NCBI GenBank assembly: GCA_965116435.1
Contig: OZ220686.1
Location: forward strand, 2,046,001-2,110,000
Direction of reading: 5' to 3'
Length of the DNA stretch: 64,000 nucleotides
Source of the DNA: VXPQ01 sp965116435
GTDB lineage: Bacteria; Bacteroidota; Rhodothermia; Rhodothermales; VXPQ01
In this document: positions 53,104-61,842 of the stretch, in pieces
Numbering within the stretch: position 1 is the stretch's first letter
How the letters are laid out: every line of letters starts with the position of its first letter
Notes under the pieces: model-generated
Database searches by the model: none
Told to the model about the DNA's origin: nothing
What the model saw: only the letters and a program-made list of their open reading frames with translations
Position numbers and translations under genes: made by a program

Positions 53104-53325
53104 TTCCTCAGGTGATCCGCTGTCGCGTCGGGGACATGAAGGGTGCGAAGCGGCGGAGGGTCCGGCTGATTCCTCGGGCAATGCGCTTGTCGGGTCGGGG
53201 GAATCCCTCGAGTGCCCCCGGCCATTTTGTCGAGAAAAAAGAAAAATCGTGTCGGGGACTTGCTTTTGTGGGCGCTTTCTGCTAAATAAAAAGCACAGCG
53301 CTTTCTTAACCAATCCTTCGAAACG

Positions 53326-53730
53326 ATGCTGAACCTTCTCCATTCGCCTTCTGTTCGCGGCGCGACCCATGCCGTTGCGCGCATTCTATTCGGCCTTTTG
53401 TTCATGCAACACGGCGCCCAGAAACTCTTCGGCGTGCTGGGCGGGGCGGGCGGCTCCGGCAATGCCGCGGAGCTATTCTCCCTGATGGGCCTTGCCGGCG
53501 TAATGGAGTTTTTCGGCGGTTTGCTGGTCGTCGTGGGGCTTTGGACCGCCCCGGTCGCCGCGCTTCTTGCGCTCCAGATGCTCGTGGCCTATTTCATGGC
53601 TCATGCGGGCCAAGGCCTCATGCCGATCGAGAACGGCGGAGAACTCGCACTGCTGTATATGGCGGCCTTCGCCTTCCTGGCAGTGTCCGGCCCCAGCCCG
53701 GCCAGCCTGGACAGGAAGTTGGGGCAATAG
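53326..53730 (+). CDS. DoxX family membrane protein
   Basis: A 134-residue protein with four membrane segments. The DoxX signatures are AVARILFGLLFMQHGAQKLF near the N-terminus and MGLAGVMEFFGGLLVVVGLW, followed by ALLALQMLVAYFMAHAGQG and ELALLYMAAFAFLAVSG. DoxX-type proteins occur with quinone or sulfur redox systems, but a specific task is not known. It may be co-expressed with yceI. The region between contains duplicated DNA but no gene. Confidence 0.93.
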   Translation: MLNLLHSPSVRGATHAVARILFGLLFMQHGAQKLFGVLGGAGGSGNAAELFSLMGLAGVMEFFGGLLVVVGLWTAPVAALLALQMLVAYFMAHAGQGLMPIENGGELALLYMAAFAFLAVSGPSPASLDRKLGQ

Positions 53731-53781
53731 CGGATTCCACCGTGCGGAACATACGCCCGCCGAGGGCAGCGCCTTTCCCCG

Positions 53782-56403
53782 TTACCCTTCAAACGCCACA
53801 TCCAGCACGGACGCATCGGGGGACGAAGCGCTTCGAACGCCCGTGAACGTTTGCATGGCGCGATCCGGGTCGCCGATGCGCAGCGTGTAGGAGCCTGCGG
53901 CGAACACTCTTGGAGAAAAGGTCGTTCCGGCAATGCGGAGCGTATACACGATCTCGCCGGACGCCTCGTCGATCACCTGCACGACGGGGTCTTCCATGCC
54001 GCGCACCTGTATCTGCGGGAGCCAGGCCGCTGCCTCTCGATCGTAATTGTCTTCCTGCCGGATCGTGATGGGCCAGCCGGGGTACGGCTCGCCGTCTTCC
54101 GGGTCCACATGACGCGGCCAGTTGGCGAGATGCAGGGTGCGGTCTTCCCGGTTCAGCCGCACGATTCCGTAGCCGGGCGCCCGGTCATACAGATGGCTTG
54201 GCTCCATGCCCGTTCGATACGGGTTCGATACCGCCAGCACGGTCATGTGATTGCCGAACCCGTCCAGAAAGTCGCCCGTGTTCTTCGGAGCGCCTTCCGG
54301 GCGATTGGCGCCAGGCTCGGGAGGATACCATCTCCGGGGATAAAAATTGGCCACGGAGGGCACGCACAGCGCATAGCCCGCATCGCCCCAGGCGTCCACG
54401 CCGTACCGGATGGTGCTTCCCAGGTGCTGATCTCCCGCAAGATGAAAGGCGAACCCCTTGCGAAGGGCCCGAAGCGCCGCATCCCGTCCCTGCTTCGGCC
54501 AGCCGTTGGAATCCATATCCTGCACGATGCGGTCATAGGGCGCATATTCGCTCGCGTCGAAAATTTCGAGCCGGGGCACCACCACATCGCTCGGAGCCGC
54601 CTGGGGCAACGTCGCTACATTCACGAAAATCGTCTGGGATACGAGGAATTTCATCCAGGCGCCGTGCGACCAGTCCGCCGCCCAATGCTCCAGAAAATCG
54701 AGTTGCCGCGGCCCCAGCAAGTCGGCGGTCGGGGCATGCAGGGCTTCGGGAGGGTTCGTTGGCTGGTTCTCCGCCCACCCGTTTTCGATGTCGAGTGAGG
54801 CGGGCAGCGCCACCTTTGGCGAATCTTTCCATTTCCGGTCCTCAATGATCCCGAAACTGACGCCCCCGTACGTCAGATCGGTGTAGTAGACGCCGATGTC
54901 CTGCTCGACGGGCGTTGGATCGTGCGGCGGCGGCAGATGGGCTGTCTGCGTCCGCTGCACCGCATTCACCCAGGATGGCGGCATGACGTAGCCGCCCGTA
55001 TCCTGTCGCTCCTTCTTCGTGACGCCGGCCCCGGTGGCCTTTCCGCCCGCCCCCCATACGTTGCCGTGATACACGTCATGGTCGTCGGGAATGGCGACCG
55101 TAGGAATGTTTTTCGTGAGCTCGCCGTATTCCCAGCCGAAGAGATACCACTTGCGCAGGTAATCGAGCATCGCCGTGTGGAGCGGCTGTTCCACATACCC
55201 GTATCCGCCTATGCTTTCGTAGATGTTGTCCCCGGTGAAAAGCAGGATGTCCGGGTCGTGCCAGGCCACGCGGCGCACCAGGTCGGCATGGGGAAATCCG
55301 AGGTCGTTGTTGCCAGTGAAGCCCGCCACGACCATCTCTTCCTGGTCCGCCGGATCCCGACGGACCGTGCCCTCCAGGACATGTTCGTCCGCATGGCGCG
55401 TGGCGGTCGTCAAATCGTACGCAAGGCGATACGGTACGTCCAGCGAGTCGGGCCAGTCGGCGACGGCGAAGGTCGCTGTCCGCGCCATGGGGTCGATCGG
55501 GGCGCGGCCCACTTCTTCCCAATCTCCTTCCTTGCGCACGATCAGGCGGACTTCCTGCGCTTCATCGTCCGAAAGCGGCGGCATTTGGGCCGTCATGTAG
55601 AGTTGTCCCTTGCTGAGGGTGTGCATGGCGAACAGAATCGGGCCGAAGGCGCGCTCGGGCCAGGCCCGCACCCGCGTACCGTTCGCTTGCCAGTCTTCAA
55701 ACCAGAAGCTTGGATGATTCGTTGCTTCGCGGGACAGCCCGGCGGCGTTGAAATCCACCACCAGCGCCAATCCTCCGGTCAACGCCTCGGAATCCACGGG
55801 CGTCTCCAGCGATTCGAGCACGTCCCCGTCCAGATTCTCCAGCCGCAACCGGAGGGCGTATTGCCCATCCTCTCGCTGCATCGCCCGCATGTCCAGAAAT
55901 ACCCCTTCCTCGGGGATCGCGCCCCCTGGAAACGGAGATACCGGGGTCGCCTGCTCCGAATTCCCGGCAACCTCGCCGATGAATAACTGGCCCGCAACGG
56001 TTACGCCCATATCCAGTCCTGTTCCTCTCAGCGCCGTATCCCGGTAATCGCCGAACGCGCCGACCGCCCCGATGCGAAACCCTGCCCGCCCCGAATCCGG
56101 GATCGGAACGTCGGAGGCCATGGTCCCGAGGCGAACCCGCAAATGCACATCTCCCTCGCCCTCGGCCACATCCCGGACCAGCAACGCCACGTTCCGGTTC
56201 GCACGGCGGGTCAGGCATTCCATGCGCCCTTCCCGGATGCGCCAGTCCTGAAGCGGGTTCGACCAGTATTCCGGGCCGATCCACGTACGCTCCACCACAG
56301 GATGCGCCGCATGAAACGGCGCCCGGTTCGTCGGGCCGCAACCGGCCCATACGAGGGCGATCGCCCCGCACGCGGTCAGGAAAATTCGTCGGGATATAGT
56401 CAC
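53782..56403 (-). CDS. PhoD-like metallophosphatase (alkaline phosphatase D family), exported
   Basis: A protein of about 873 residues. The start GTG gives MTISRRIFLTACGAIALVWA, a Tat-like signal with lipobox-like WAGC. After a long N-terminal beta-sandwich, the PhoD core has GNNDLGFPHADLVRRV, DILLFTGDNIYESIGGYGYV, AIPDDHDVYHGNVWG, FGIIEDRKWKDSP and FHLAGDQHLGSTIRYGVDAW, the usual metal ligands. It hydrolyses phosphodiesters or monoesters in the periplasm, possibly for phosphate supply. It is longer than typical PhoD because of the N-terminal module and a C-terminal domain from residue 760. Upstream begins repeat copy C. Confidence 0.9.
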   Translation of the reverse strand: MTISRRIFLTACGAIALVWAGCGPTNRAPFHAAHPVVERTWIGPEYWSNPLQDWRIREGRMECLTRRANRNVALLVRDVAEGEGDVHLRVRLGTMASDVPIPDSGRAGFRIGAVGAFGDYRDTALRGTGLDMGVTVAGQLFIGEVAGNSEQATPVSPFPGGAIPEEGVFLDMRAMQREDGQYALRLRLENLDGDVLESLETPVDSEALTGGLALVVDFNAAGLSREATNHPSFWFEDWQANGTRVRAWPERAFGPILFAMHTLSKGQLYMTAQMPPLSDDEAQEVRLIVRKEGDWEEVGRAPIDPMARTATFAVADWPDSLDVPYRLAYDLTTATRHADEHVLEGTVRRDPADQEEMVVAGFTGNNDLGFPHADLVRRVAWHDPDILLFTGDNIYESIGGYGYVEQPLHTAMLDYLRKWYLFGWEYGELTKNIPTVAIPDDHDVYHGNVWGAGGKATGAGVTKKERQDTGGYVMPPSWVNAVQRTQTAHLPPPHDPTPVEQDIGVYYTDLTYGGVSFGIIEDRKWKDSPKVALPASLDIENGWAENQPTNPPEALHAPTADLLGPRQLDFLEHWAADWSHGAWMKFLVSQTIFVNVATLPQAAPSDVVVPRLEIFDASEYAPYDRIVQDMDSNGWPKQGRDAALRALRKGFAFHLAGDQHLGSTIRYGVDAWGDAGYALCVPSVANFYPRRWYPPEPGANRPEGAPKNTGDFLDGFGNHMTVLAVSNPYRTGMEPSHLYDRAPGYGIVRLNREDRTLHLANWPRHVDPEDGEPYPGWPITIRQEDNYDREAAAWLPQIQVRGMEDPVVQVIDEASGEIVYTLRIAGTTFSPRVFAAGSYTLRIGDPDRAMQTFTGVRSASSPDASVLDVAFEG

Positions 56404-56470
56404 GGATACAGGAAGATTCGGTGTTCGATGCGCGATAAGGGGGGTTCCGATACGCGATAATAAGGACAAG

Positions 56471-56723
56471 GGATGCACTGATCAAATCCACTTCGATCAG
56501 CGCTTCACGTACGCAAGTAGCGTTTGTAATGATTCTATCGTTGAAATCATTGGAAAACACGGCGTGTTGCGTTGTCGGTGTCGTGAAGCGCCCTTCGGGA
56601 GGCATCGAGGAGCGCGCTGGCTGCGTCATTCCTCATTACGTGGGGCCTACCACGCTGCTTCGTCATTCCTTGCCAGCGCACTCCTCGATGCCTCTGATCT
56701 TCGCGGACTTAATCAGAGCATCC
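56471..56723. repeat. GGATGC repeat element, full copy C with inserted inverted core (253 bp)
   Basis: It is bounded by GGATGCACTGATCAAATCC and AATCAGAGCATCC. It shares the interior of copies A and B and carries an extra 70-base block forming a long stem: GGCATCGAGGAGCGCGCTGG pairs with CCAGCGCACTCCTCGATGCC around tcattcctcattacgtgggg. It sits between the phoD-like start and the 3' end of a sulfatase. Confidence 0.85.
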
Positions 56724-56725
56724 CA

Positions 56726-56750
56726 AGGTAGACTGATCGGTCTACCTTTT
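56726..56750. terminator. Hairpin overlapping the sulfatase stop codon
   Basis: GGTAGAC-tgatcg-GTCTACC followed by TTTTT on the plus strand. It overlaps the sulfatase stop codon and directly borders repeat copy C. It could end transcripts entering from the repeat side. Reading in the sulfatase direction it lacks a good T-tract. Confidence 0.5.
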
Positions 56751-58190
56751 TGTCCACGTAATGTGCGACGGGCGATGCGCCGCGTGCATGATGCTGTCGA
56801 TGCGCGCCGCCGTATCGGGATGCTGCGCGGCCATATCGGTCGTTTCCGAAAGGTCCGCCTCCAGATCGTATAGCTCGATCGCGCTATGCGCCGGCAAGCG
56901 AATGCCTTTCCACGAGCCGATCCGCACGGCCTGCGCCATGCCGTCCTCGTGAAACTCCCAGTACAGGTATTCGTGCGGACGCTGCTCTCCGGGACGGCCC
57001 AGCAAGGTCGGCGACATGTCGATCCCGTCGATATTTTCCGGCGGCGCGACGCCGGCGAGGGAAGCGAAGGTCGGCAGGATATCGGCGAAATACCCCACAT
57101 GGTCCGTCACGGTCGCCGCCTCCACGCGGCCCGGCCACCAGGCAATAGTGGGTACGCGGACGCCGCCTTCGTACAAATCCCGCTTGATGCCCCGAAGCGG
57201 TCCGTTGGAATCGAAATATTCCGGATCGCGTCCCCCTTCGCGGTGCGGGCCGTTGTCGCTCGTAAAGAGAACCAGCGTGTTTTCGGCCAGGCCGTGCTCC
57301 TCCAGACGATCCAGCACACGGCCTATGTCCGCGTCCATTCGGGTAACCATGGCCGCCATGCCTTTCTCGGCGTCCGGCCAATCCATGTGTTCGTACTGTC
57401 CGTAGTCGGGTACTTCCATGCCCCGGGGCCCCGCCTCGTTGTTCGCATGGGGAATCGTCAAGGCGAAATAGAGCATAAAAGGCCCGTCCTGGTTCCGGTC
57501 GATGAAGGCCAGCGCCGAATCCGCCAGCATGTCGTGGCTGTAGGTGCCTTTTTCGATGGCTTCGCCTGCCCCGTCCTCCCGGCGCGGTTCGGGCAACCGA
57601 TTGCCGGCCACCAGTACGCGCATCTCGTTATGGAATAGAAATTCGGGATAATAATTGTGCGCGTGCCGCTGCCCGAGGTATCCGAAAAAATAATCGAAGC
57701 CCTGCCGGTTTGGATGCCCCGGCGTGTCGGGGCCGCCCAGTCCCCATTTGCCCACAAGCCCGGTTCGGTATCCGGCTTCCTTGAGCGTCTCGGCGAAGGT
57801 CGCGACCGAATCGGGGATGGGTTCCTGCCCGTAGGGGTGGATTTCCTTGTTGCCCCGAATGTATGTATGCCCCGTGTGCCGTCCGTCCATGAGTACGCTG
57901 CGCGACGGAGCGCACACGGTGGAGCCGGAATAGAATTGCGTAAACCGGAGTCCTTCCGCCGCCATGCGGTCCAGGCGGGGCGTAGCGATGCGGGTTTGGC
58001 CATAAACGCCCAGGTCCCCGTAGCCGAGGTCGTCGGCCAGAATGAACACCAGATTCGGCGGCGGGGCGGCGGGAACGGCGTCGTCACTGCGGTCTGTCCC
58101 GCCGCATCCGGCCAAGCCCCACGCGGTCAGGCCCAGCGCAAGCAGCAGCGCCGCGCGCCGCGCTTTCCCCCGAAAGAGTTCGTATCGCAT
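56742..58190 (-). CDS. S1-family sulfatase, lipoprotein (arylsulfatase A-like)
   Basis: A sulfatase of 482 residues with lipobox AWGLAGC (Cys29). The formylglycine site is Cys93 in TVCAPSRSVLMDGRHTGHTY. FILADDLGYGDLGVYGQTRI, GLVGKWGLGGPDTPGHPNRQ, LFTSDNGPHREGGRDPEYFD and GIKRDLYEGGVRVPTIAWWP make the active site complete. It is close in pattern to the sulfatase at 39826, so the two may be paralogues. The start at 58190 gives a clean signal peptide. Its 5' end is 14 bases from the internally deleted sulfatase, whose product is read first on the same strand. Confidence 0.93.
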   Translation of the reverse strand: MRYELFRGKARRAALLLALGLTAWGLAGCGGTDRSDDAVPAAPPPNLVFILADDLGYGDLGVYGQTRIATPRLDRMAAEGLRFTQFYSGSTVCAPSRSVLMDGRHTGHTYIRGNKEIHPYGQEPIPDSVATFAETLKEAGYRTGLVGKWGLGGPDTPGHPNRQGFDYFFGYLGQRHAHNYYPEFLFHNEMRVLVAGNRLPEPRREDGAGEAIEKGTYSHDMLADSALAFIDRNQDGPFMLYFALTIPHANNEAGPRGMEVPDYGQYEHMDWPDAEKGMAAMVTRMDADIGRVLDRLEEHGLAENTLVLFTSDNGPHREGGRDPEYFDSNGPLRGIKRDLYEGGVRVPTIAWWPGRVEAATVTDHVGYFADILPTFASLAGVAPPENIDGIDMSPTLLGRPGEQRPHEYLYWEFHEDGMAQAVRIGSWKGIRLPAHSAIELYDLEADLSETTDMAAQHPDTAARIDSIMHAAHRPSHITWTKR

Positions 58191-58203
58191 TGCAGCAAAG
58201 TTC

Positions 58204-59052
58204 TTATTCGTATTCCTGTTTGAGCAACCATGGATCCGATGTGCGCACTTCGAAATCCCACAACATCTCGCGGTAGGCAGCCAGCGCTTCGGCATACTCT
58301 GGAAGATACGCCAGATTTTTCGATTCCCACGGATCGGCTTGCATATCGTACAACTCGAATTCGGGACGATGGATGTACTCTTCCACGGACCGCACCCCGT
58401 AGCGCGCATCCGGCCCCTGCGGATCGTCCGACGTCGCGCCTCCTCCCCGATGGGGATCGCCCGTGGCGATATACAAAAAGAAGGGCTTGTCGCTTTCCGC
58501 CTCAAGGAACGGGCGGGCATGGTCCACCATGGTTACGACGTCGCGGGTATTCCCGGGAATCGTTTCCCTGAAATGAAAAACGGCCTCCGGCGCCACATGG
58601 TATTTGCCGGCCCGGGCTGTGCGATACCCCGCTTCTTCCAGCAAGACGGGCAAGGACCGAATATCGTCGAACGCCATAAAGTGATGAAAATCATGGACAT
58701 GGCCGTATTGCCCGTTTCGGTGGTTGTGCAGTCCGGTAAGCAACACGGAGCGACTGGCGCTGCAACTGGCGGTTGTGGCGAACGCGTGGGTGAACAACAT
58801 GCCCTCGGCGGCGAACGCGTCGAGGTGCGGCGTCTGGACGACCGGATTGCCGTACGCGCCCGTGTCCTGCCCATGATCGTCGGCGATGAAAAGAACGATG
58901 TTGCGGGCGGGCTTTGCAGGCGTGGCCTCGTGGGCGTCGCGCATCGAATAACCCGAGGCGACGCCCGCGCATCCGACCAGGAAAATGGCGCAAAGCCCGC
59001 GGAGGCTCAGGGTCGGGCGAGCCGGGCAACCCTTGCGGCGCACGGTTGTCAT
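58204..59052 (-). CDS. S1-family sulfatase with large internal deletion, probably inactive
   Basis: It is only 282 residues against about 480 in the family. The first 200 residues are normal: lipobox FLVGC (Cys28), NIVLFIADDHGQDTGAYGNP, formylglycine Cys97 in TASCSASRSVLLTGLHNHRN, and FFLYIATGDPHRGGG. After ATSDDPQGPDARYG it jumps to VRSVEEYIHRPEFELYDMQA, DPWESKNLAYLPEY, which is the usual C-terminal end of heparan N-sulfatase-like enzymes. About 200 residues containing the second metal-site block (the SDHG/SDNG region) are absent, without a frameshift. The remaining protein should lack metal ligands and is likely inactive unless it has been repurposed. The junction is around 58390-58445. Confidence 0.82.
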   Translation of the reverse strand: MTTVRRKGCPARPTLSLRGLCAIFLVGCAGVASGYSMRDAHEATPAKPARNIVLFIADDHGQDTGAYGNPVVQTPHLDAFAAEGMLFTHAFATTASCSASRSVLLTGLHNHRNGQYGHVHDFHHFMAFDDIRSLPVLLEEAGYRTARAGKYHVAPEAVFHFRETIPGNTRDVVTMVDHARPFLEAESDKPFFLYIATGDPHRGGGATSDDPQGPDARYGVRSVEEYIHRPEFELYDMQADPWESKNLAYLPEYAEALAAYREMLWDFEVRTSDPWLLKQEYE

Positions 59053-59249
59053 GGCAAGGTCCTTGTGTCGATGGAGCGAATCGGATCAGGCATAATATCG
59101 CAAGACGGTGCGTTTGTTGCGCAATGCAGGCCTGCGTGTCGGAGTGATGCGCTTCTGGAAATTATGGGAACAATGATTGAATTTCACTGGTAGCCTCGTA
59201 GGGGGGATTCAACCGTAAAACGTACCGAAAACGTCTTGTGCGAAGGAAT

Positions 59250-60671
59250 ATGTCCAGAAGCTTAGCAACTATCGATCTCTTCAGGGACCAGCCGCCCAGT
59301 ACGGCCGTAGACAAGGCGGCGGGCAGCGGGCGCACGTTGCAGGAGGCGCTGCGATCCGATCTGGGATTTCATGGCAGCAGCGGAAAATATGCAACGCATG
59401 GTTGGCACCCGTTCCCTGCTAAATTTCCGCCGCAGTTGCCCCATTTGTTCATAGAAACCTTGTCCGTGCCTGGGGAAACGGTGTTGGACCCAATGGTGGG
59501 TTCGGGCACGACACTGGTCGAAGCCCAAAGACTGGGTCGAAGAGCCATCGGATGCGATATCGATCCCTTGGCCAGGATGATCTCGGCGGCCAAACTGACG
59601 CCGACGAATCCGGTAGACGCCCTCATTGCCGGACGCGAAATTCTTGAAGAAGCGAGACGCATCTATAGGCTGCGCCGTGAAGAATTGGAGGCGGATAGGC
59701 TTTGTCGGTTCGACGCCAAAACGCTGTCCTTTGTGGACTATTGGTTTCCCATGCAACAGCAACTGGAACTATTGTCCCTCCTCAAATGCATAGAGGCATT
59801 GACGGCGCATTCGATGCGACAATTCTTCCAAGTCGTTTTTTCCTCAACAATTATCGCTAAATCTGGTGGTGTTTCGCTGGCTCGAGATCTTGCGCATACG
59901 CGCCCCCACCGGGTCCTGGACAAAAATCCTGTTTCCGCATTCGTGGAATTCGAGAAACGATTGAAAAACAACCTGCGCTCCCGCACCAATGGCGAGAACG
60001 GGCGAAATCCCTATCCAAACGCTACGGAAGCTTTGGGAGACCTCACAGGAAACGGGGACGCTCCTGACAGGCGCATTGCGTGCTTCGGTGAATCGGAGAT
60101 TTTTGAAGCGCCGGCAGACAATACCGGGTTGCCTGAAGAAAGCGTCGATCTGATCGTCACATCGCCACCGTACGCAAACAATGCCATCGACTATATGCGA
60201 GCGCACAAATTTTCGCTGGTCTGGCTGGGGTGGCAGATTGATGATCTGACCAATATTCGGAAGCAGTATCTCGGACATGACGCATTGGGTAACAAATCGT
60301 ATACGTCGTTTCCGGAACAATGCGAATCGACGCTGGCTGCTCTTGAACAGGTAGACAGGAAAAAATCTGCGGTGCTTCGGCGATATTTTGGCGAGATGCG
60401 AGCGGTTATCCGGGAAATGTACCGCGTACTGAAACAAGGGAAGGCGGCTGTCATCGTGGTCGGCACATCCACCCTTCGCGGCATAGACGTAGAAACGCAT
60501 AAAGGTCTCGCTGCAATAGGCGAAAACATGGGTTTCGACCTTGCAGGCATGGGCATACGACATCTTGATCGCGACAAACGCATGATGCCTGCTCGTTGGG
60601 GCAAGACTCGACAATCGAAGATTGAAGAGCGTATGCACGAAGAATACGTAATCGGATTGCTCAAGCCATGA
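59250..60671 (+). CDS. Site-specific DNA methyltransferase (N4C/N6A type) of a type II RM system
   Basis: A protein of about 473 residues. SAM-binding motif I is TVLDPMVGSGTTLVEAQRLG with GCDIDPLA, and catalytic motif IV is VTSPPYANNAIDYM, a TSPPY sequence that favours N4-cytosine (or N6-adenine) methylation. HGWHPFPAKFPPQLPHLFIE near residue 45 is typical of a known amino-methylase group. Its last codon overlaps the endonuclease start (ATGA), so the pair is translated together, methylase first. A GTG 12 bases upstream is an alternative start. GC content is lower than in neighbours. Confidence 0.9.
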   Translation: MSRSLATIDLFRDQPPSTAVDKAAGSGRTLQEALRSDLGFHGSSGKYATHGWHPFPAKFPPQLPHLFIETLSVPGETVLDPMVGSGTTLVEAQRLGRRAIGCDIDPLARMISAAKLTPTNPVDALIAGREILEEARRIYRLRREELEADRLCRFDAKTLSFVDYWFPMQQQLELLSLLKCIEALTAHSMRQFFQVVFSSTIIAKSGGVSLARDLAHTRPHRVLDKNPVSAFVEFEKRLKNNLRSRTNGENGRNPYPNATEALGDLTGNGDAPDRRIACFGESEIFEAPADNTGLPEESVDLIVTSPPYANNAIDYMRAHKFSLVWLGWQIDDLTNIRKQYLGHDALGNKSYTSFPEQCESTLAALEQVDRKKSAVLRRYFGEMRAVIREMYRVLKQGKAAVIVVGTSTLRGIDVETHKGLAAIGENMGFDLAGMGIRHLDRDKRMMPARWGKTRQSKIEERMHEEYVIGLLKP

Positions 60672-61504
60672 CTACGGGAAAAATCGGCAGGCTACGGGAA
60701 AAATATCACGATAACCTGTTCAAACACGTACTGCGCATAAACGATTCTGGCGCTCCGAACAATGCCGATAGCGGCAGCAGGTCGAGCATTAAAACTGCTA
60801 CGGGCATTATTGAACAAATTGGCTTCGACCCAATCAGGGGGCACATCCCTGGGCAAACAGCGGGACAGAAGTTTGAGGAAATAACCTGCGAGTTTCTCCG
60901 TGAAGCATTCGTATTGCTAAAGGATATGCGTCCGGGCGACTGGGAATTTTCACTGGGTGAAAATATTCAAAATTTTGAGCAATATCGGCACTTGGCAGAT
61001 GTTGCTCGTTTAATCAAGAGTCATCGAGAATTGAGAACGGTATTTAGCGATTACATCGTAACGCCGGATATCGTGATCTGTCGAAATCCGGTCGAGAACG
61101 ATACGATCAATGCCTCCGAAATCCTGGTGGGAGACGACGATGTTGCGGCCCATACGCCGTTGCGAAAATCCAACTCGGACTGGAGGATTTTGCACGCAAG
61201 CATTTCATGCAAATGGACGCTACGCAGCGACCGCTCGCAGAATGCGCGTACCGAAGGTTTGAATCTGATCCGCAATCGAAAAGGAAAAACGCCTCATATC
61301 GTGGTTGTTACCGCTGAGCCGTTGCCTGGCCGACTTGCATCGCTGGCCCTGGGCACTGGAGACATCGACTGCGTCTATCACTTTGCATTATCGGAATTGC
61401 AAGCGGCAACATCCAGCGAAACGGATACAGAACTATTGGATACACTTGTCGGAGGAAGCCGCTTGCGGGACATCAGCGACCTGCCTTTCGACCTCGCTGT
61501 CTGA
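60668..61504 (+). CDS. Type II restriction endonuclease, NgoMIV family
   Basis: A 278-residue protein strongly resembling R.NgoMIV, which recognises GCCGGC as a tetramer. The likely active-site residues fall at almost the same positions as in that enzyme: Glu70 (GQKFEEITCEF), Asp134 (VTPDIVICRNP), Lys182 (HASISCKWTLRSDRSQNART) and Glu196. The block NLIRNRKGKTPHIVVVTAEP, then LPGRLASLALGTGDIDCVYH, is also family-like. It is translationally coupled to the methyltransferase. The recognition sequence is inferred, not shown. The classical NgoMIV partner is a 5-methylcytosine enzyme, so the amino-methylase partner here is noteworthy. Confidence 0.9.
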   Translation: MTTGKIGRLREKYHDNLFKHVLRINDSGAPNNADSGSRSSIKTATGIIEQIGFDPIRGHIPGQTAGQKFEEITCEFLREAFVLLKDMRPGDWEFSLGENIQNFEQYRHLADVARLIKSHRELRTVFSDYIVTPDIVICRNPVENDTINASEILVGDDDVAAHTPLRKSNSDWRILHASISCKWTLRSDRSQNARTEGLNLIRNRKGKTPHIVVVTAEPLPGRLASLALGTGDIDCVYHFALSELQAATSSETDTELLDTLVGGSRLRDISDLPFDLAV

Positions 61505-61551
61505 CTCCGTGCCGCCACGCGGGACAATATTCGCTTGAACGGACCTGGTCG

Positions 61552-61818
61552 ATGAGAATGAAATTCTATAAGGACTGTCTGAACAACCTTTTCGTCCGCG
61601 CGGATCGAACACACACAACCATGCTTGAGAGCAGTGATACCCTCCGCGAAGGTTACACGCTGCACTACATGCTTGATGTCGAGACACGCGGCAGCCAGAG
61701 CCTGTTGAACATCAACGCATTCGCCGATCCAAACAACCCGAACAACGTGGAACGAAAGAAGGTTCTGATCGTTTGGCGGAAGCTAACCGGCAAGATCGAG
61801 AAGACTTCATGCGCCTGA
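61552..61818 (+). pseudogene. Remnant of a type III-like Mod DNA methyltransferase C-terminus
   Basis: An open frame of 88 codons. MLESSDTLREGYTLHYMLDV followed by ETRGSQSLLNINAFADP, and then ERKKVLIVWRKLTGKIEKTS, match two separated blocks near the C-terminus of large type III-like Mod methyltransferases. The region that should lie between them, and the entire catalytic part, are missing. The reading ends out of family sequence. Between the endonuclease and the AAA gene (about 330 bases) this is the only recognisable content. I regard it as deletion debris, not a functional small protein. Confidence 0.6.
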
Positions 61819-61842
61819 TGTGGGACGTGGAGGATGTGTGAT

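Noticed and set aside
56742..58520. Sulfatase with a 110-residue N-terminal extension
   Set aside because: The extension is an out-of-frame reading of the neighbouring deleted sulfatase. A clean lipoprotein signal starts at 58190.
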